Assembly (NCBI RefSeq): GCF_003515065.1
Contig: NZ_QXGH01000009.1
Coordinates: 310,001-374,000 of the forward strand
Source: Nocardioides immobilis
Lineage (GTDB): Bacteria; Actinomycetota; Actinomycetes; Propionibacteriales; Nocardioidaceae
Reading direction: 5' to 3'
DNA length: 64,000 bases
Position numbers and translations under genes: made by a program
Notes under the pieces: generated by a model
Told to the model about the DNA's origin: nothing
The model's database searches: none
Seen by the model: only the letters and a program-made list of their open reading frames with translations
Shown: in pieces, positions 54,270 through 63,771 of the stretch
How positions within the stretch are numbered: the stretch's first letter is position 1
Layout of the letters: every line of letters begins with the position of its first letter

Positions 54270-55425
54270 GGACCCCGAAGTGGTCCGTCCGGCCGACGTG
54301 CAGCGTCTCCGCGTCGGGGAAGAGCTCGGACCCCCGCCGGTCGCGACCCACCGCTGACCGCGGTCGCACCAGGTAGTCGCCGACGACGGACCCGACCGGG
54401 TGCCGCGCCGACTGGGTCACCGTGGCCGCGACCAGGCGGTAGCGGGCCTCCTTCAGGGGCGGCAGCTCGTCGACGTACCCGTCCACGAGGTCCCGGACGC
54501 CCTCGGAGCGCTTGTCGAGGATCCGGCCGAACGCCGAGGTCTCGGGGAGCAGGCCGAGCAGCCGGCTGCCGTGGCCGATGCCCCACGCGATGGGGGCGCC
54601 ACGGTGGGGCGAGCAGAGCGTGACCACGTCGGTGACGCGGTCGGCCCAGGGGGTCTCCCCAGGCTCGGCGACCGACTGCAGCGCGAGCACGTTGAGGCCC
54701 GCCCGCATGATCAGGCCACCCATCGAGTGACCCACCAGGGCGATCCGGTCGACCTCGACCGGCCACGACGCCACCACGGCGCTCAGCAGCGCCGCGAGCG
54801 CGACGCCGTTCTCGCGGATCGGCAGGCCGGTGTTGGCGCGGAGGTAGACCGGTGTCCAACCGCGGGCGGCGAGCGCTTCGCCGTACGTCGTGCCGGTGCG
54901 CTCGCGGTGCAGGTTCCAGTAGGACTCGTTCTCGCACAGGCCGTGGAGGAAGACCACCAGGCGACCGGTCGCCTCCGGGAAGGCGGCAGCGAGCTCGGCA
55001 GGAGCCGGGTCCACGTCACGGCCGTGGACCCGCACCGCCATCGGGATCGCGAGCTGCGGTCGCTCGCGGAGCAGCTCGTCGCCGATCAGACCGTTGACCG
55101 CGGAGGAGACGAATCGGCCGCGGGCGCCGTCCTCGAGGCGCGGCCCGACCCCGGTGCCGGCCAGCTTGTCGAGGCCGGAGCTGCTCTTGCGCAGGGCCAG
55201 CCCGAGCCCGCCGTAGACGGCTCCGGCGACACCGCGGTGGATCGACTCGACCGGGTCAGCGGCAGAGCCCAGACCCAGCCGGGCGACCGCGTGCACGCGG
55301 CGTGCGATCGCCTCGTGGGTGTCGCGGGCCGAGCCGACGACGAGCTCGTCGGTCACCGCGGTGAGGAGAGCGAGCGCGTCGATGACCGAGGCGCCCGGGG
55401 CGGGGGGTGGTGCGGTGTCCGGCAT
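54223..55425 (-). CDS. Esterase/lipase, alpha/beta hydrolase
   Basis: A 400-residue protein. The first ~170 residues are helical with no clear family. The hydrolase core has LVVFLHGLCENESYWNLHRE (oxyanion HG), LPIRENGVALAALLSAVVAS and the nucleophile elbow IALVGHSMGGLIMRAG; LCSPHRGAPIAWG is typical of PGAP1-like/lipase members, and the His lies near DHFGVLNHPEVLAALEGWL. The ATG at 55425 has TAGGAT 7 nt upstream; an ATG three codons up is less likely because that box would lie inside it. Cytoplasmic; lipid or ester substrate not known. Confidence 0.85.
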   Translation of the reverse strand: MPDTAPPPAPGASVIDALALLTAVTDELVVGSARDTHEAIARRVHAVARLGLGSAADPVESIHRGVAGAVYGGLGLALRKSSSGLDKLAGTGVGPRLEDGARGRFVSSAVNGLIGDELLRERPQLAIPMAVRVHGRDVDPAPAELAAAFPEATGRLVVFLHGLCENESYWNLHRERTGTTYGEALAARGWTPVYLRANTGLPIRENGVALAALLSAVVASWPVEVDRIALVGHSMGGLIMRAGLNVLALQSVAEPGETPWADRVTDVVTLCSPHRGAPIAWGIGHGSRLLGLLPETSAFGRILDKRSEGVRDLVDGYVDELPPLKEARYRLVAATVTQSARHPVGSVVGDYLVRPRSAVGRDRRGSELFPDAETLHVGRTDHFGVLNHPEVLAALEGWLA

Positions 55426-55432
55426 GGCCGGC

Positions 55433-55438
55433 ATCCTA
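55433..55438 (-). promoter_or_regulatory. Leaderless-type -10 box of the lipase gene
   Basis: TAGGAT on the minus strand ends 7 nt before the ATG at 55425, and decides the start against an ATG at 55434. Confidence 0.45.
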
Positions 55439-55483
55439 GTACGTCAGTGAACACCTGTGCACTAGGACGCCGGTGCCGGCGCG

Positions 55484-56884
55484 TCACTCCTGGTTCGCGG
55501 GCTCCGCGTCGTCGGCGGGCACCTCGGTCACGTCGACCTCGACCTCGGCCTCGGGGTCGCCGATCGTGCCGTCGGGGCGCAGGTTCTTCAGCTCGACGGC
55601 ATTGCCGGACGCGTCCTTGACGACCGCGCTCTCGACCAGCTGGGCGAGCGCCTTGCCGCGGCGGATCTCCTGCACCATGTCGGGCACGTGGTTGTGCTCG
55701 AGCATGTGGTTGACGAACTCCTGCGGGTCCTGGCCGGACTGCTGCGCGCGCCGCACCATGTGCTCGGTGAGCTCGCCCTGGTCGACGCCGATCTCGCCCT
55801 TGTCGGCGATCTCGTCGAGCAGGAACTGCGCAGCGACCGAGTCGCGGACCCGGCGGTCGAGGTCGGCCTCGAACTCCTCCTGGGTCTGGCCCTCCTCCTC
55901 GAGGTAGGCGTCCAGGGTCATCCCGGCGTAGGAGAGCTGCTGCTCCACGCTCTGGCGACGAGCGTTGAGCTCCTCGGTGACGATCGACTCGGGCAGCGGG
56001 ATCTCGACCTTCTCCAGCAGCGCCTCGAGCACGGCGTCACGGGCGGCCGCGGCCTGCTCGAGCCGCTTGCCACGGCCGAGCCGCTCGCGGACGTCGGCCT
56101 CGAGCTCGGCGAAGGTGTCGAACTCCGAGGCCATCTGGGCGAAGTCGTCGTCGAGCTCCGGGAGCTCCTGCTCCTGGACCTGGCTGACGGTCACCGCCAC
56201 CTCGACGTCCTCGCCGACCAGGTCGCCATTGACGAGCTGGGTGGTGAAGACCTTCTCCTCGCCGGCGGAGACGCCGACCAGCGCGTCGTCGAGGCCGTCG
56301 ATCATGCCGCCGCGGCCGACCTGGTAGGAGAATCCGGAGATCTCGGCGCCCTCGACGGCTTCGCCGTCCTTGGTCGCCTTGAGGTCGATGACGACGAAGT
56401 CGCCGTCCTGTGCGGGACGCTCCACGTCGATGAGGGTGGCGAACCGGCCACGCAGCGCGTCGACCTGCTCGGTGACGTCCTCGTCGGTCACCTCGACGTC
56501 GTCGACCGACGCCTCGAGACCGTCGGTGTCGGGCAGCGTGATCTCAGGCTTGATGTCGACCTCGGCCGTGAACTCGAGGGGGCCGTCGTCGTCGTACTTG
56601 ACGACCTCGACCTCGGGCTGCGCCAGCGGCACGAGGTCGTTCTCCTGCAGGGCCTCGACGTACTTGGTGCCGAGGATGTCGTTGAGTGCCTCTTCACGCG
56701 CGGCGCCGGGGAACTGGCGCTCGATGATCGCGGGCGGCACCTTGCCACGGCGGAATCCGGGGATGTTGATCTGCTGGGCGATCTTCTGGTACGCCGCGTC
56801 GAGGCTCGGCTTGAGCTCCTCGAAGGGCACCTCGACGGTCAGCTTGGCCCTGGTCGGGCTCAAGGTCTCGACGGCGCTCTTCAC
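55484..56884 (-). CDS. tig: Trigger factor
   Basis: A 466-residue ribosome-associated chaperone and peptidyl-prolyl isomerase. N-terminal domain: SAVETLSPTRAKLTVEVPFE, with the ribosome-binding NIPGFRRGKVPPAII. The middle PPIase domain has RPAQDGDFVVIDLKATKDGE followed by GMIDGLDDALVGVSAGEEK, and the C-terminal arms follow. The tail is very acidic (DPEAEVEVDVTEVPADDAEP). The GTG at 56884 is preferred: AAGGAG lies 9 nt upstream and the family begins (M)KSAVETL; the ATG at 56902 contains this SD. Two tRNA genes lie just upstream on the same strand. The usual tig-clpP-clpX order is kept but with two genes inserted. Confidence 0.95.
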   Translation of the reverse strand: MKSAVETLSPTRAKLTVEVPFEELKPSLDAAYQKIAQQINIPGFRRGKVPPAIIERQFPGAAREEALNDILGTKYVEALQENDLVPLAQPEVEVVKYDDDGPLEFTAEVDIKPEITLPDTDGLEASVDDVEVTDEDVTEQVDALRGRFATLIDVERPAQDGDFVVIDLKATKDGEAVEGAEISGFSYQVGRGGMIDGLDDALVGVSAGEEKVFTTQLVNGDLVGEDVEVAVTVSQVQEQELPELDDDFAQMASEFDTFAELEADVRERLGRGKRLEQAAAARDAVLEALLEKVEIPLPESIVTEELNARRQSVEQQLSYAGMTLDAYLEEEGQTQEEFEADLDRRVRDSVAAQFLLDEIADKGEIGVDQGELTEHMVRRAQQSGQDPQEFVNHMLEHNHVPDMVQEIRRGKALAQLVESAVVKDASGNAVELKNLRPDGTIGDPEAEVEVDVTEVPADDAEPANQE

Positions 56885-56919
56885 AGGCTTGTTCTCCTTC
56901 ATGGATGTCTATTGATGCG

Positions 56920-56992
56920 TCGGGGCGACAGGACTCGAACCTGCGATCTCCTGCTCCCAAAGCAGGCGCGCTAGCCACTACGCTACGCCCCG
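56920..56992 (-). tRNA. tRNA-Pro (TGG anticodon)
   Basis: On the minus strand the acceptor CGGGGCG (56992-56986) pairs with CGCCCCG at the other end. The anticodon stem CCTGC/GCAGG encloses TTTGGGA with anticodon TGG, and GGTTCGAGTCC forms the T-arm. Discriminator base A; CCA is not encoded. It lies between tRNA-Gly and tig. Confidence 0.92.
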
Positions 56993-57029
56993 CCAAGAGG
57001 CATCCGACGGGTCGTCGGAGGCTCCTTGG
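56993..57029 (-). other. 37-nt tRNA spacer with stem-loop potential
   Basis: CCAAG (56993-56997) pairs with CTTGG (57025-57029) and CCGACG (57004-57009) with CGTCGG (57013-57018). The spacer could fold as a processing stem between the two tRNAs, or weakly terminate. No T-run follows. Confidence 0.35.
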
Positions 57030-57100
57030 AGCGGATGACGGGAATCGAACCCGCGTAGCCAGTTTGGAAGACTGGGGCTCTACCATTGAGCTACATCCGC
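57030..57100 (-). tRNA. tRNA-Gly (TCC anticodon)
   Basis: On the minus strand the acceptor GCGGATG pairs with CATCCGC, the D-arm has AGCTCAATGGTAGAGC, and the anticodon stem CCAGT/ACTGG holds CTTCCAA with anticodon TCC; GGGTTCGATTCCC is the T-arm. Discriminator T; CCA not encoded. Confidence 0.92.
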
Positions 57101-57175
57101 ACGCGTGCAAACGCGGGTGTCATGGTGCCACACGGCAGTCCCCCGGCCCCAACCGAGCGAGCCTCGTGGACGCGG

Positions 57176-58225
57176 TCAGCGGCGGTGGACCAGCAGCAGC
57201 GCCCGGTCGTCGTCGCGCGAGCCGACCTTGGCGACCAGCCTTTCCGCGAGTCCGTCGAAGGAGTTGCGGAAGAGGTGCTCGGCGACGCCCAGCATCTCGT
57301 CGATGCCGAGGTCGATGTCGCGGCGCGGTTCCTCGACCATGCCGTCGGTGTAGAGGAGCAGCACGTCTCCCGACGTGAGCCGGCCCCGGACCGGGTCGTA
57401 CGAGACCCCGTCGATGAGACCGAGCACCGGTCCCTCGCTGCGGATCGCGTGCCAGCGGCCGGACCCGGCAAGACGATGGACCGGGGGCGGGTGCCCGGCG
57501 GTGCGAACCTCGTACTCGCCGGTGACCAGGTCGAGCGAGAGGTGCACGGCGGTGGCGAACCCCTCCTCCCAGTCGCGCTGGAGGAGGTAGTCGTTGGCGG
57601 CGGGGAGGAACTCGGACGGCGGCAGCGCACCGATCAGGCCTCCCATCGCCCCCGAGAGCTGCAGCGCCCGGGTGCCCGCCGCCTCGCCCTTGCCGGACAC
57701 GTCGACGACGGCGACTTCGAGCCGCCGCCCGTCGGCCCGCTTGGTGGCGACGACGAAGTCGCCGGCGAACGGCGATCCGCCGGCGGAGGACAGGGCCGAC
57801 TCCACCAGCCAGCTGTGCGGCAGCTTCGGGATCGTGGCCTGCGCCAGGATCCGGTCGCGCAGGTCGACCAGCATCGACTCTCCCCGGCGCAGGCCGATGC
57901 CGAGCGAGCTGCGCCGGAGGTTGATGATCAGCGCGACGAAGCACAACGCGATCAGGACGACCATCGCCGCGATCAGGCGCGGGGTGCTGGTCGGCTGCTG
58001 CATCTGGGCGATGACGAGCAGCACGATGAGGAAGACGAGCAGCCACACCATCGGCCGCGGCCCCAGGAGCAGGGCGCCGAGCACCAGCGGCACGCTGAGC
58101 GCGGTGAACGGCACGTTCATCGGATACATGCCGACCCCGACGACGATGGCCACCGAGACCGCCGCGAGCGCGACCAGGATCCAAAGCTCGGTGTTCAGCG
58201 TCCGGAACGTCCTCCGCGTGTTCAT
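57176..58225 (-). CDS. Membrane SpoIIE-type phosphatase
   Basis: A 349-residue protein with about four hydrophobic helices in the first 110 residues (LWILVALAAVSVAIVVGVGM, MVWLLVFLIVLLVIA, IAAMVVLIALCFVALIINL) and a C-terminal PP2C/SpoIIE domain: FAGDFVVATKRADGRRLEVA, VVDVSGKGEAAGTRALQL, RTAGHPPPVHRL and LLLYTDGMVEEP. It lacks MASE1 and coiled-coil. Such enzymes dephosphorylate STAS-domain antagonists in partner-switching control of sigma factors, but no partner gene is nearby. ATG overlaps the nei stop as ATGA, so the two are coupled. Confidence 0.85.
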   Translation of the reverse strand: MNTRRTFRTLNTELWILVALAAVSVAIVVGVGMYPMNVPFTALSVPLVLGALLLGPRPMVWLLVFLIVLLVIAQMQQPTSTPRLIAAMVVLIALCFVALIINLRRSSLGIGLRRGESMLVDLRDRILAQATIPKLPHSWLVESALSSAGGSPFAGDFVVATKRADGRRLEVAVVDVSGKGEAAGTRALQLSGAMGGLIGALPPSEFLPAANDYLLQRDWEEGFATAVHLSLDLVTGEYEVRTAGHPPPVHRLAGSGRWHAIRSEGPVLGLIDGVSYDPVRGRLTSGDVLLLYTDGMVEEPRRDIDLGIDEMLGVAEHLFRNSFDGLAERLVAKVGSRDDDRALLLVHRR

Positions 58226-59064
58226 CGTGACGCCCTCGAGCGGAAGATCGGCTGGCAGCGGGTGCACCAGAACAGGTTGCGGCCGCCGAGGACGGTGGTG
58301 CGGACCGCGCGCCCGCAGACGTGGCACGGCTGGCCGGTACGGCGATAGACGTAGACCTCTCCCCCGTGGTCGTCGTCCCGTGGGGGCCGGCCCATCTCCT
58401 CGGGCGTGTGCTCGGGGCGGACGGTGTCGATGGTGCCGGTGCGCACGCCCTCGGCCATCAGCACGACGAGGTCGTCCCACATCGCCTGCCACTGGCCCGG
58501 CCGGAGCGTCCGGCCGGGGCGCAGGGGGTGGATCCGGTGCCGGAACAGCAGCTCGGCGCGGTAGACGTTGCCGACACCGGCAAGAACGGTCTGGTCCATC
58601 AGCAGGGTGCCGATCGGGGCGGAGCTGCGCCGGATGCGCGCCCACGCCGCGGCGGGGTCGGCGTCCGGACGGAGCGGGTCGGGACCGGTCCGGGCGACCA
58701 CGGCGTCCCGCTCGGCCGCGGTGACGAGCGAGCAGGTGGTGGCGCCGCGGAGGTCGGCGTACGCCTTGCCGTCCGCCCGGACCAGGCGCAACCGGACCTG
58801 CCCGACCGGGGGCGGGACCTCGGTCACCAGGTCGTGCACGTCGAACGTGCCGTAGAGGCCCAGGTGGACGTGGATGAACCGGTCGTCGCCGAAGCCGATG
58901 AAGAGGTGCTTGCCCCAGGCCTCGGCGTCGCGGAGCTCGGTGCCGTCGAGCTGGGCTGCAGCGTCCGCGAACCGCCCCTGGGGGCTGCCGACCCGCACCT
59001 GCTGGTCACCGAACACCTCGGTGAGCTCGTTGGCCAACCGGTGGAGGGTGTGGCCCTCAGGCAT
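58222..59064 (-). CDS. Fpg/Nei family DNA glycosylase
   Basis: A 280-residue base-excision repair enzyme. It begins MPEGHT, where P (after Met removal) and E form the catalytic end, and the Thr/His pattern is that of endonuclease VIII (Nei) rather than Fpg. The helix-two-turn-helix is around LLMDQTVLAGVGNVYRAELL, and the C-terminal zinc finger has PCHVCGRAVRTT then FWCTRCQP with four Cys. It removes oxidised bases. ATG start at 59064 overlaps the rpiB stop by 8 nt (ATGCCTGA). The phosphatase gene follows with an ATGA overlap. Confidence 0.9.
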   Translation of the reverse strand: MPEGHTLHRLANELTEVFGDQQVRVGSPQGRFADAAAQLDGTELRDAEAWGKHLFIGFGDDRFIHVHLGLYGTFDVHDLVTEVPPPVGQVRLRLVRADGKAYADLRGATTCSLVTAAERDAVVARTGPDPLRPDADPAAAWARIRRSSAPIGTLLMDQTVLAGVGNVYRAELLFRHRIHPLRPGRTLRPGQWQAMWDDLVVLMAEGVRTGTIDTVRPEHTPEEMGRPPRDDDHGGEVYVYRRTGQPCHVCGRAVRTTVLGGRNLFWCTRCQPIFRSRASR

Positions 59065-59578
59065 CGTCGGCCGGCCCGGAAGGGGCCAGCTGGGCCGAGG
59101 CGGGGAGCGGTGGCAGCTCGCCGGTGGTCTCGTAGTCGGCCATCTGGCCGATCCGCCGCACGTGCCGCTCGTCGCCGGGGAACGGGGTGGTGAGGAAGAC
59201 CTCGACCAGCCGGGTCATCTCGTCGAGGGTGTGCATCCGGCCACCGACCGCGACGACCCAGGCATCGTTGTGCTCGCGAGCCAGGGACGCGGTGTCCTCC
59301 GACCAGGCGAGCGCGGCCCGGATCCCCTTGACCTTGTTGGCGGCGATCTGCTCGCCGTTGCCCGAGCCGCCGATCACGACGCCGAGGCTGTCGAGTCCCG
59401 CCGCGCGGTCCGCCGCCACCCCCTCGGCCGCCCGCAGGCAGAAGACGGGGTAGTCGTCGACAGCGTCGTACACGAAGGGTCCGTGGTCGACCGGCTCGTA
59501 CCCGTGCTCGGTGAGCCATCCCGTGAGGTGGCTCTTGAGCTCGAGACCGGCGTGGTCGCAACCGAGATGCACGCGCAT
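59057..59578 (-). CDS. rpiB: Ribose-5-phosphate isomerase B
   Basis: A 173-residue RpiB that interconverts ribose-5- and ribulose-5-phosphate. C7-D8-H9 lie in RVHLGCDHAGLELKSHL, and GVVIGGSGNGEQIAANKVKG is the family's phosphate/base segment. The ATG at 59578 is preferred because AAAGGA lies 8 nt upstream; an in-frame ATG three codons earlier overlaps that SD. The C-terminal ~20 residues (PPLPASAQLAPSGPADD) are an actinobacterial extension. Overlaps nei by 8 nt. Confidence 0.93.
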   Translation of the reverse strand: MRVHLGCDHAGLELKSHLTGWLTEHGYEPVDHGPFVYDAVDDYPVFCLRAAEGVAADRAAGLDSLGVVIGGSGNGEQIAANKVKGIRAALAWSEDTASLAREHNDAWVVAVGGRMHTLDEMTRLVEVFLTTPFPGDERHVRRIGQMADYETTGELPPLPASAQLAPSGPADDA

Positions 59579-59626
59579 GGCTGCCATCCTTTCAACTCAC
59601 CGAGCCTTTCAGAAAGTCGGCGGGCT

Positions 59627-61027
59627 CTAGAAGTGATGGAGCCGACGCGCCGCCTCGGCGACCGAGCCGCTCATCGAGGGGTACACCGTGAAGGCCTGGG
59701 CGAGCTGGTCGGCCGTGATCGACTCCGCGACGGCCAGCGACACCGGGTGGATCAGCTCGCTGGCGCGCGGCCCGACCACGACTCCACCGACGACGATGCC
59801 GGTGCCGGGCCGGCAGAAGAGCTTCACGAAGCCGTCCTGCACGCCCTGCATCTTGGCGCGCGGGTTGCCGCTCAGCGGGAGCATCACCGTCTCGGCCTGG
59901 ATCTCGCCGGCGTCGATGGCGCGCTGGGACCAGCCGACGGTGGCGATCTCGGGGGCGGTGAAGACGTTCGACGAGACCTGCTTGAGGTCGAGGGGCGCCA
60001 CCGCATCCCCGAGGAAGTGCCACATGGCGATCCGCCCCTGCATCGCCGCGACCGAGGCCAGCATGAGAACGCCGGTGCAGTCGCCGGCGGCGTACACGCC
60101 GCGGGCCGACGTACGCGACACCCGGTCGACCTTGACGAAGCCGCCGTCGTCGGTGATCACGCCGGCGTCCTCCAGGCCGAGCCCGGCCGTGTTGGGGATC
60201 GAGCCGAGCGCCAGGATGCAGTGCGAGCCCTGCACCTCGCGGCCGTCGGTGAGCCGGACGGTCACGACGTCGCCGGCGCGGGTCACCGACTCCATCCGCG
60301 ACTGCCCCAACACCTTCATCCCTCGGCGGGTGAGGACGTCCTCGAGCACCTGGGCGGCGTCGGCGTCCTCGCCGGGCAGCACCCGGTCGCGGGACGACAC
60401 CAGGGTCACCGGGATCCCGAGGGCGAGGTAGGCGCTGGCGAACTCGGCGCCCGTCACGCCGGAGCCGACCACGATCAGCTCGCTGGGCACCTCGGTGAGG
60501 TCGTAGACCTGCTCCCAGGTCAGGATCCGCTCACCGTCCGGCACGGCGCTCGGCAGCGTGCGGGGAGCGGCGCCGGTGGCGACGAGGACCGCGTCAGCCG
60601 CCAGTGTCTCCGTGCCGCCGTCGGCGAGCTCCGCGGTCACGCCGCCGGAGCCGTCGAGGCGCCCGCGCCCGCGGACGACGCGCACCCCGTCGCGCTCGAG
60701 CCGACTCGCGATGTCGGCGGACTGGTCGGCCGCGAGGCGCTTGACCCGGGCGTTGACCTTCGCCAGGTCGACCTCGAGCGTCGTGCTGAGGTCGCCCTGG
60801 TGGTCGCGCGACTCGATGCCGAGCTCGGCGGCCTCCGCCATGTCGGTCATCAGCTCGGCGGTCGCGATCAGGGTCTTGCTCGGGACGCAGTCGGTGAGCA
60901 CCGCCGAGCCACCCACGCCGTCGGTGTCGACGACGGTCACCTCGGCCCCCAGCTGTGCGGCGACCAGTGCCGACTCGTAGCCGCCGGGACCGCCGCCGAT
61001 GATCACCACGCGAGACATGGCGGTCAT
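59627..61027 (-). CDS. lpdA: NAD(P)H-quinone dehydrogenase, LpdA-like flavoprotein
   Basis: A 466-residue two-dinucleotide-binding flavoprotein: VVIIGGGPGGYESALVAAQL (FAD), LIVVGSGVTGAEFASAYLAL (NAD) and GVYAAGDCTG near the FAD ribityl. The position of the redox disulfide reads GGSAVLTDCVPSKTLI: only one Cys, so the CxxxxC disulfide of true lipoamide dehydrogenases is lost. This is the pattern of mycobacterial LpdA (Rv3303c), a NAD(P)H-quinone reductase. ATG start at 61027; another ATG three codons on is equally possible. The true lipoamide dehydrogenase follows upstream. Confidence 0.85.
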   Translation of the reverse strand: MTAMSRVVIIGGGPGGYESALVAAQLGAEVTVVDTDGVGGSAVLTDCVPSKTLIATAELMTDMAEAAELGIESRDHQGDLSTTLEVDLAKVNARVKRLAADQSADIASRLERDGVRVVRGRGRLDGSGGVTAELADGGTETLAADAVLVATGAAPRTLPSAVPDGERILTWEQVYDLTEVPSELIVVGSGVTGAEFASAYLALGIPVTLVSSRDRVLPGEDADAAQVLEDVLTRRGMKVLGQSRMESVTRAGDVVTVRLTDGREVQGSHCILALGSIPNTAGLGLEDAGVITDDGGFVKVDRVSRTSARGVYAAGDCTGVLMLASVAAMQGRIAMWHFLGDAVAPLDLKQVSSNVFTAPEIATVGWSQRAIDAGEIQAETVMLPLSGNPRAKMQGVQDGFVKLFCRPGTGIVVGGVVVGPRASELIHPVSLAVAESITADQLAQAFTVYPSMSGSVAEAARRLHHF

Positions 61028-61073
61028 TGTTGCAGCAGGCGGAGGCCGAGGGCGCCGGCCACCCGGCGGCCGC

Positions 61074-62468
61074 CTACAGGTTGATCATGTGGCCGGCGAT
61101 GCCCTCGATCGCTTCCTTCATGGCCTCCGACAGGGTCGGGTGCGCGAAGACGTTCCGCGCGACCTCGTCGGCCGTGAGGTCCCACTGCTGCGCGAGGGTG
61201 AGCGCCGGCAGCAGCTCGGTGACCTCGGGCCCGATCATGTGCGCCCCGAGGATCTCGTTGTGCTCGGCGTCGGCGACGATCTTCACGAAGCCGACCCCCT
61301 CGGCCATGCCCCGGGCCTTGCCGTTGGCGGAGAAGGGGAACGAGGACGTCTTGACGTCGTAGCCCTTGTCCTTGGCCTGCTGCTCGGAGTAGCCGAACGA
61401 CGCGATCTGGGGCTGGCAGAAGGTCGCCCGCGGGATCATGTCGAAGTTGATCTCCATGGTCTCGGCGCCGGCGATCGTCTCGGCGGCGACCACGCCCATC
61501 GCCTCGGCGGTGTGCGCCAGCATCAGCTTGCCGGTGCAGTCGCCGATCGCGTAGACGCCGTCGACGTTGGTGCGGCCGCGGGCGTCGACCTCGATCGCGC
61601 CCCGGTCGGTCAGCTTGACGCCGGCGGCCTCGAGGCCGTAGCCCTCGACGCGCGGGGCGAACCCGAACGCAGCGAGGAACTTGTCGGCGGACAGGACCTC
61701 CTCCTCGCCACCCCCGGCCGGCGCGACGGTGACCTTCACCCCCGAGCCGGTGTCCTCGACGCTCTTGACCGCGGTCGAGAGGAGCACGTTGACGCCGAGC
61801 TTCTTGTACTGGCGGGAGAGCTCCTTCGAGACGTCGGCGTCCTCGGTGGGGACCATCCGGTCGAGGAACTCGACGATGGTGACGTCGACCCCGAAGTTCT
61901 TCAGCACGTAGGCGAACTCGACGCCGATCGCACCGGAGCCGCCGATGATGACCGACGACGGCAGCTGGTCGGTGAGGATCTGCTCCTCGTAGGTCACCAC
62001 GTTCTCGCTCAGCGTGACGCCCGGGACCAGGCGCACCGTCGCGCCCGTGCCGATGATCAGGTTGTCGAAGGTGTACGACGAGGTCTGGCCGTTCTTGGCC
62101 ACGTCGATCGCCTTCGGGCCGGTGAGCGTGCCCCAGCCGTCGATCTCGGTGATCTTGTTCTTCTTCATCAGGTAGTGCACGCCCTTGGCGCTGGCATCGG
62201 CCACCTTGCGGCTGCGCGCGTGGGTGGTGCCGAAGTCCATCGTCGCGTCACCGGAGATGCCGAACGTGGCCTTCTCGTGGGTGATGATGTGCGCGATCTC
62301 GGCATTGCGGAGCAGCGCCTTCGAGGGGATGCAGCCCACGTTGAGGCAGACACCGCCCCAGTACTTCTCCTCCACCACGGCGACGGACTTGCCGAGCTGG
62401 GCTGCGCGGATGGCGGCGACGTAGCCACCAGGGCCGGCACCGAGAACGAGGACATCGAAGTGGGTCAC
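61074..62468 (-). CDS. lpdC: Dihydrolipoyl dehydrogenase
   Basis: A 464-residue E3 component of 2-oxoacid dehydrogenase complexes. FAD motif [20 protein letters not shown], the redox disulfide [16 protein letters not shown] (Cys-x4-Cys), NAD motif [20 protein letters not shown], and the C-terminal HAHPTLSE-like [14 protein letters not shown] with the catalytic His-Glu pair. It re-oxidises dihydrolipoamide with NAD. The GTG at 62468 has TACGCT 7 nt upstream. Downstream on the same strand is LpdA, whose disulfide is lost. Confidence 0.94.
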   Translation of the reverse strand: MTHFDVLVLGAGPGGYVAAIRAAQLGKSVAVVEEKYWGGVCLNVGCIPSKALLRNAEIAHIITHEKATFGISGDATMDFGTTHARSRKVADASAKGVHYLMKKNKITEIDGWGTLTGPKAIDVAKNGQTSSYTFDNLIIGTGATVRLVPGVTLSENVVTYEEQILTDQLPSSVIIGGSGAIGVEFAYVLKNFGVDVTIVEFLDRMVPTEDADVSKELSRQYKKLGVNVLLSTAVKSVEDTGSGVKVTVAPAGGGEEEVLSADKFLAAFGFAPRVEGYGLEAAGVKLTDRGAIEVDARGRTNVDGVYAIGDCTGKLMLAHTAEAMGVVAAETIAGAETMEINFDMIPRATFCQPQIASFGYSEQQAKDKGYDVKTSSFPFSANGKARGMAEGVGFVKIVADAEHNEILGAHMIGPEVTELLPALTLAQQWDLTADEVARNVFAHPTLSEAMKEAIEGIAGHMINL

Positions 62469-62475
62469 GGGCGCC

Positions 62476-62481
62476 AGCGTA
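62476..62481 (-). promoter_or_regulatory. Leaderless-type -10 box of lpdC
   Basis: TACGCT on the minus strand ends 7 nt before the lpdC GTG. Confidence 0.45.
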
Positions 62482-62583
62482 GTGGGCGCCCCGGCGCTTG
62501 TGCTCCCCGCGGTTGCGAGGCAGAGTGCGCAGGAGAGTCGGCGACGTCCCCGGGCCGCCGGCACTTCTCGAAGGAGCGCTCCC

Positions 62584-63747
<1,164 letters not shown>

Positions 63748-63759
63748 CGGGTGCCGCTC

Positions 63760-63765
63760 TAGCCT
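63760..63765 (+). promoter_or_regulatory. Leaderless-type -10 box of the last gene
   Basis: TAGCCT ends exactly 6 nt before the GTG at 63772. Confidence 0.5.
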
Positions 63766-63771
63766 GTGCCC

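Noticed and set aside
56993..57029. Terminator between the two tRNA genes
   Set aside because: Pairing is split and has no T-run; it is more likely a processing stem, since both tRNAs face the same direction toward tig.
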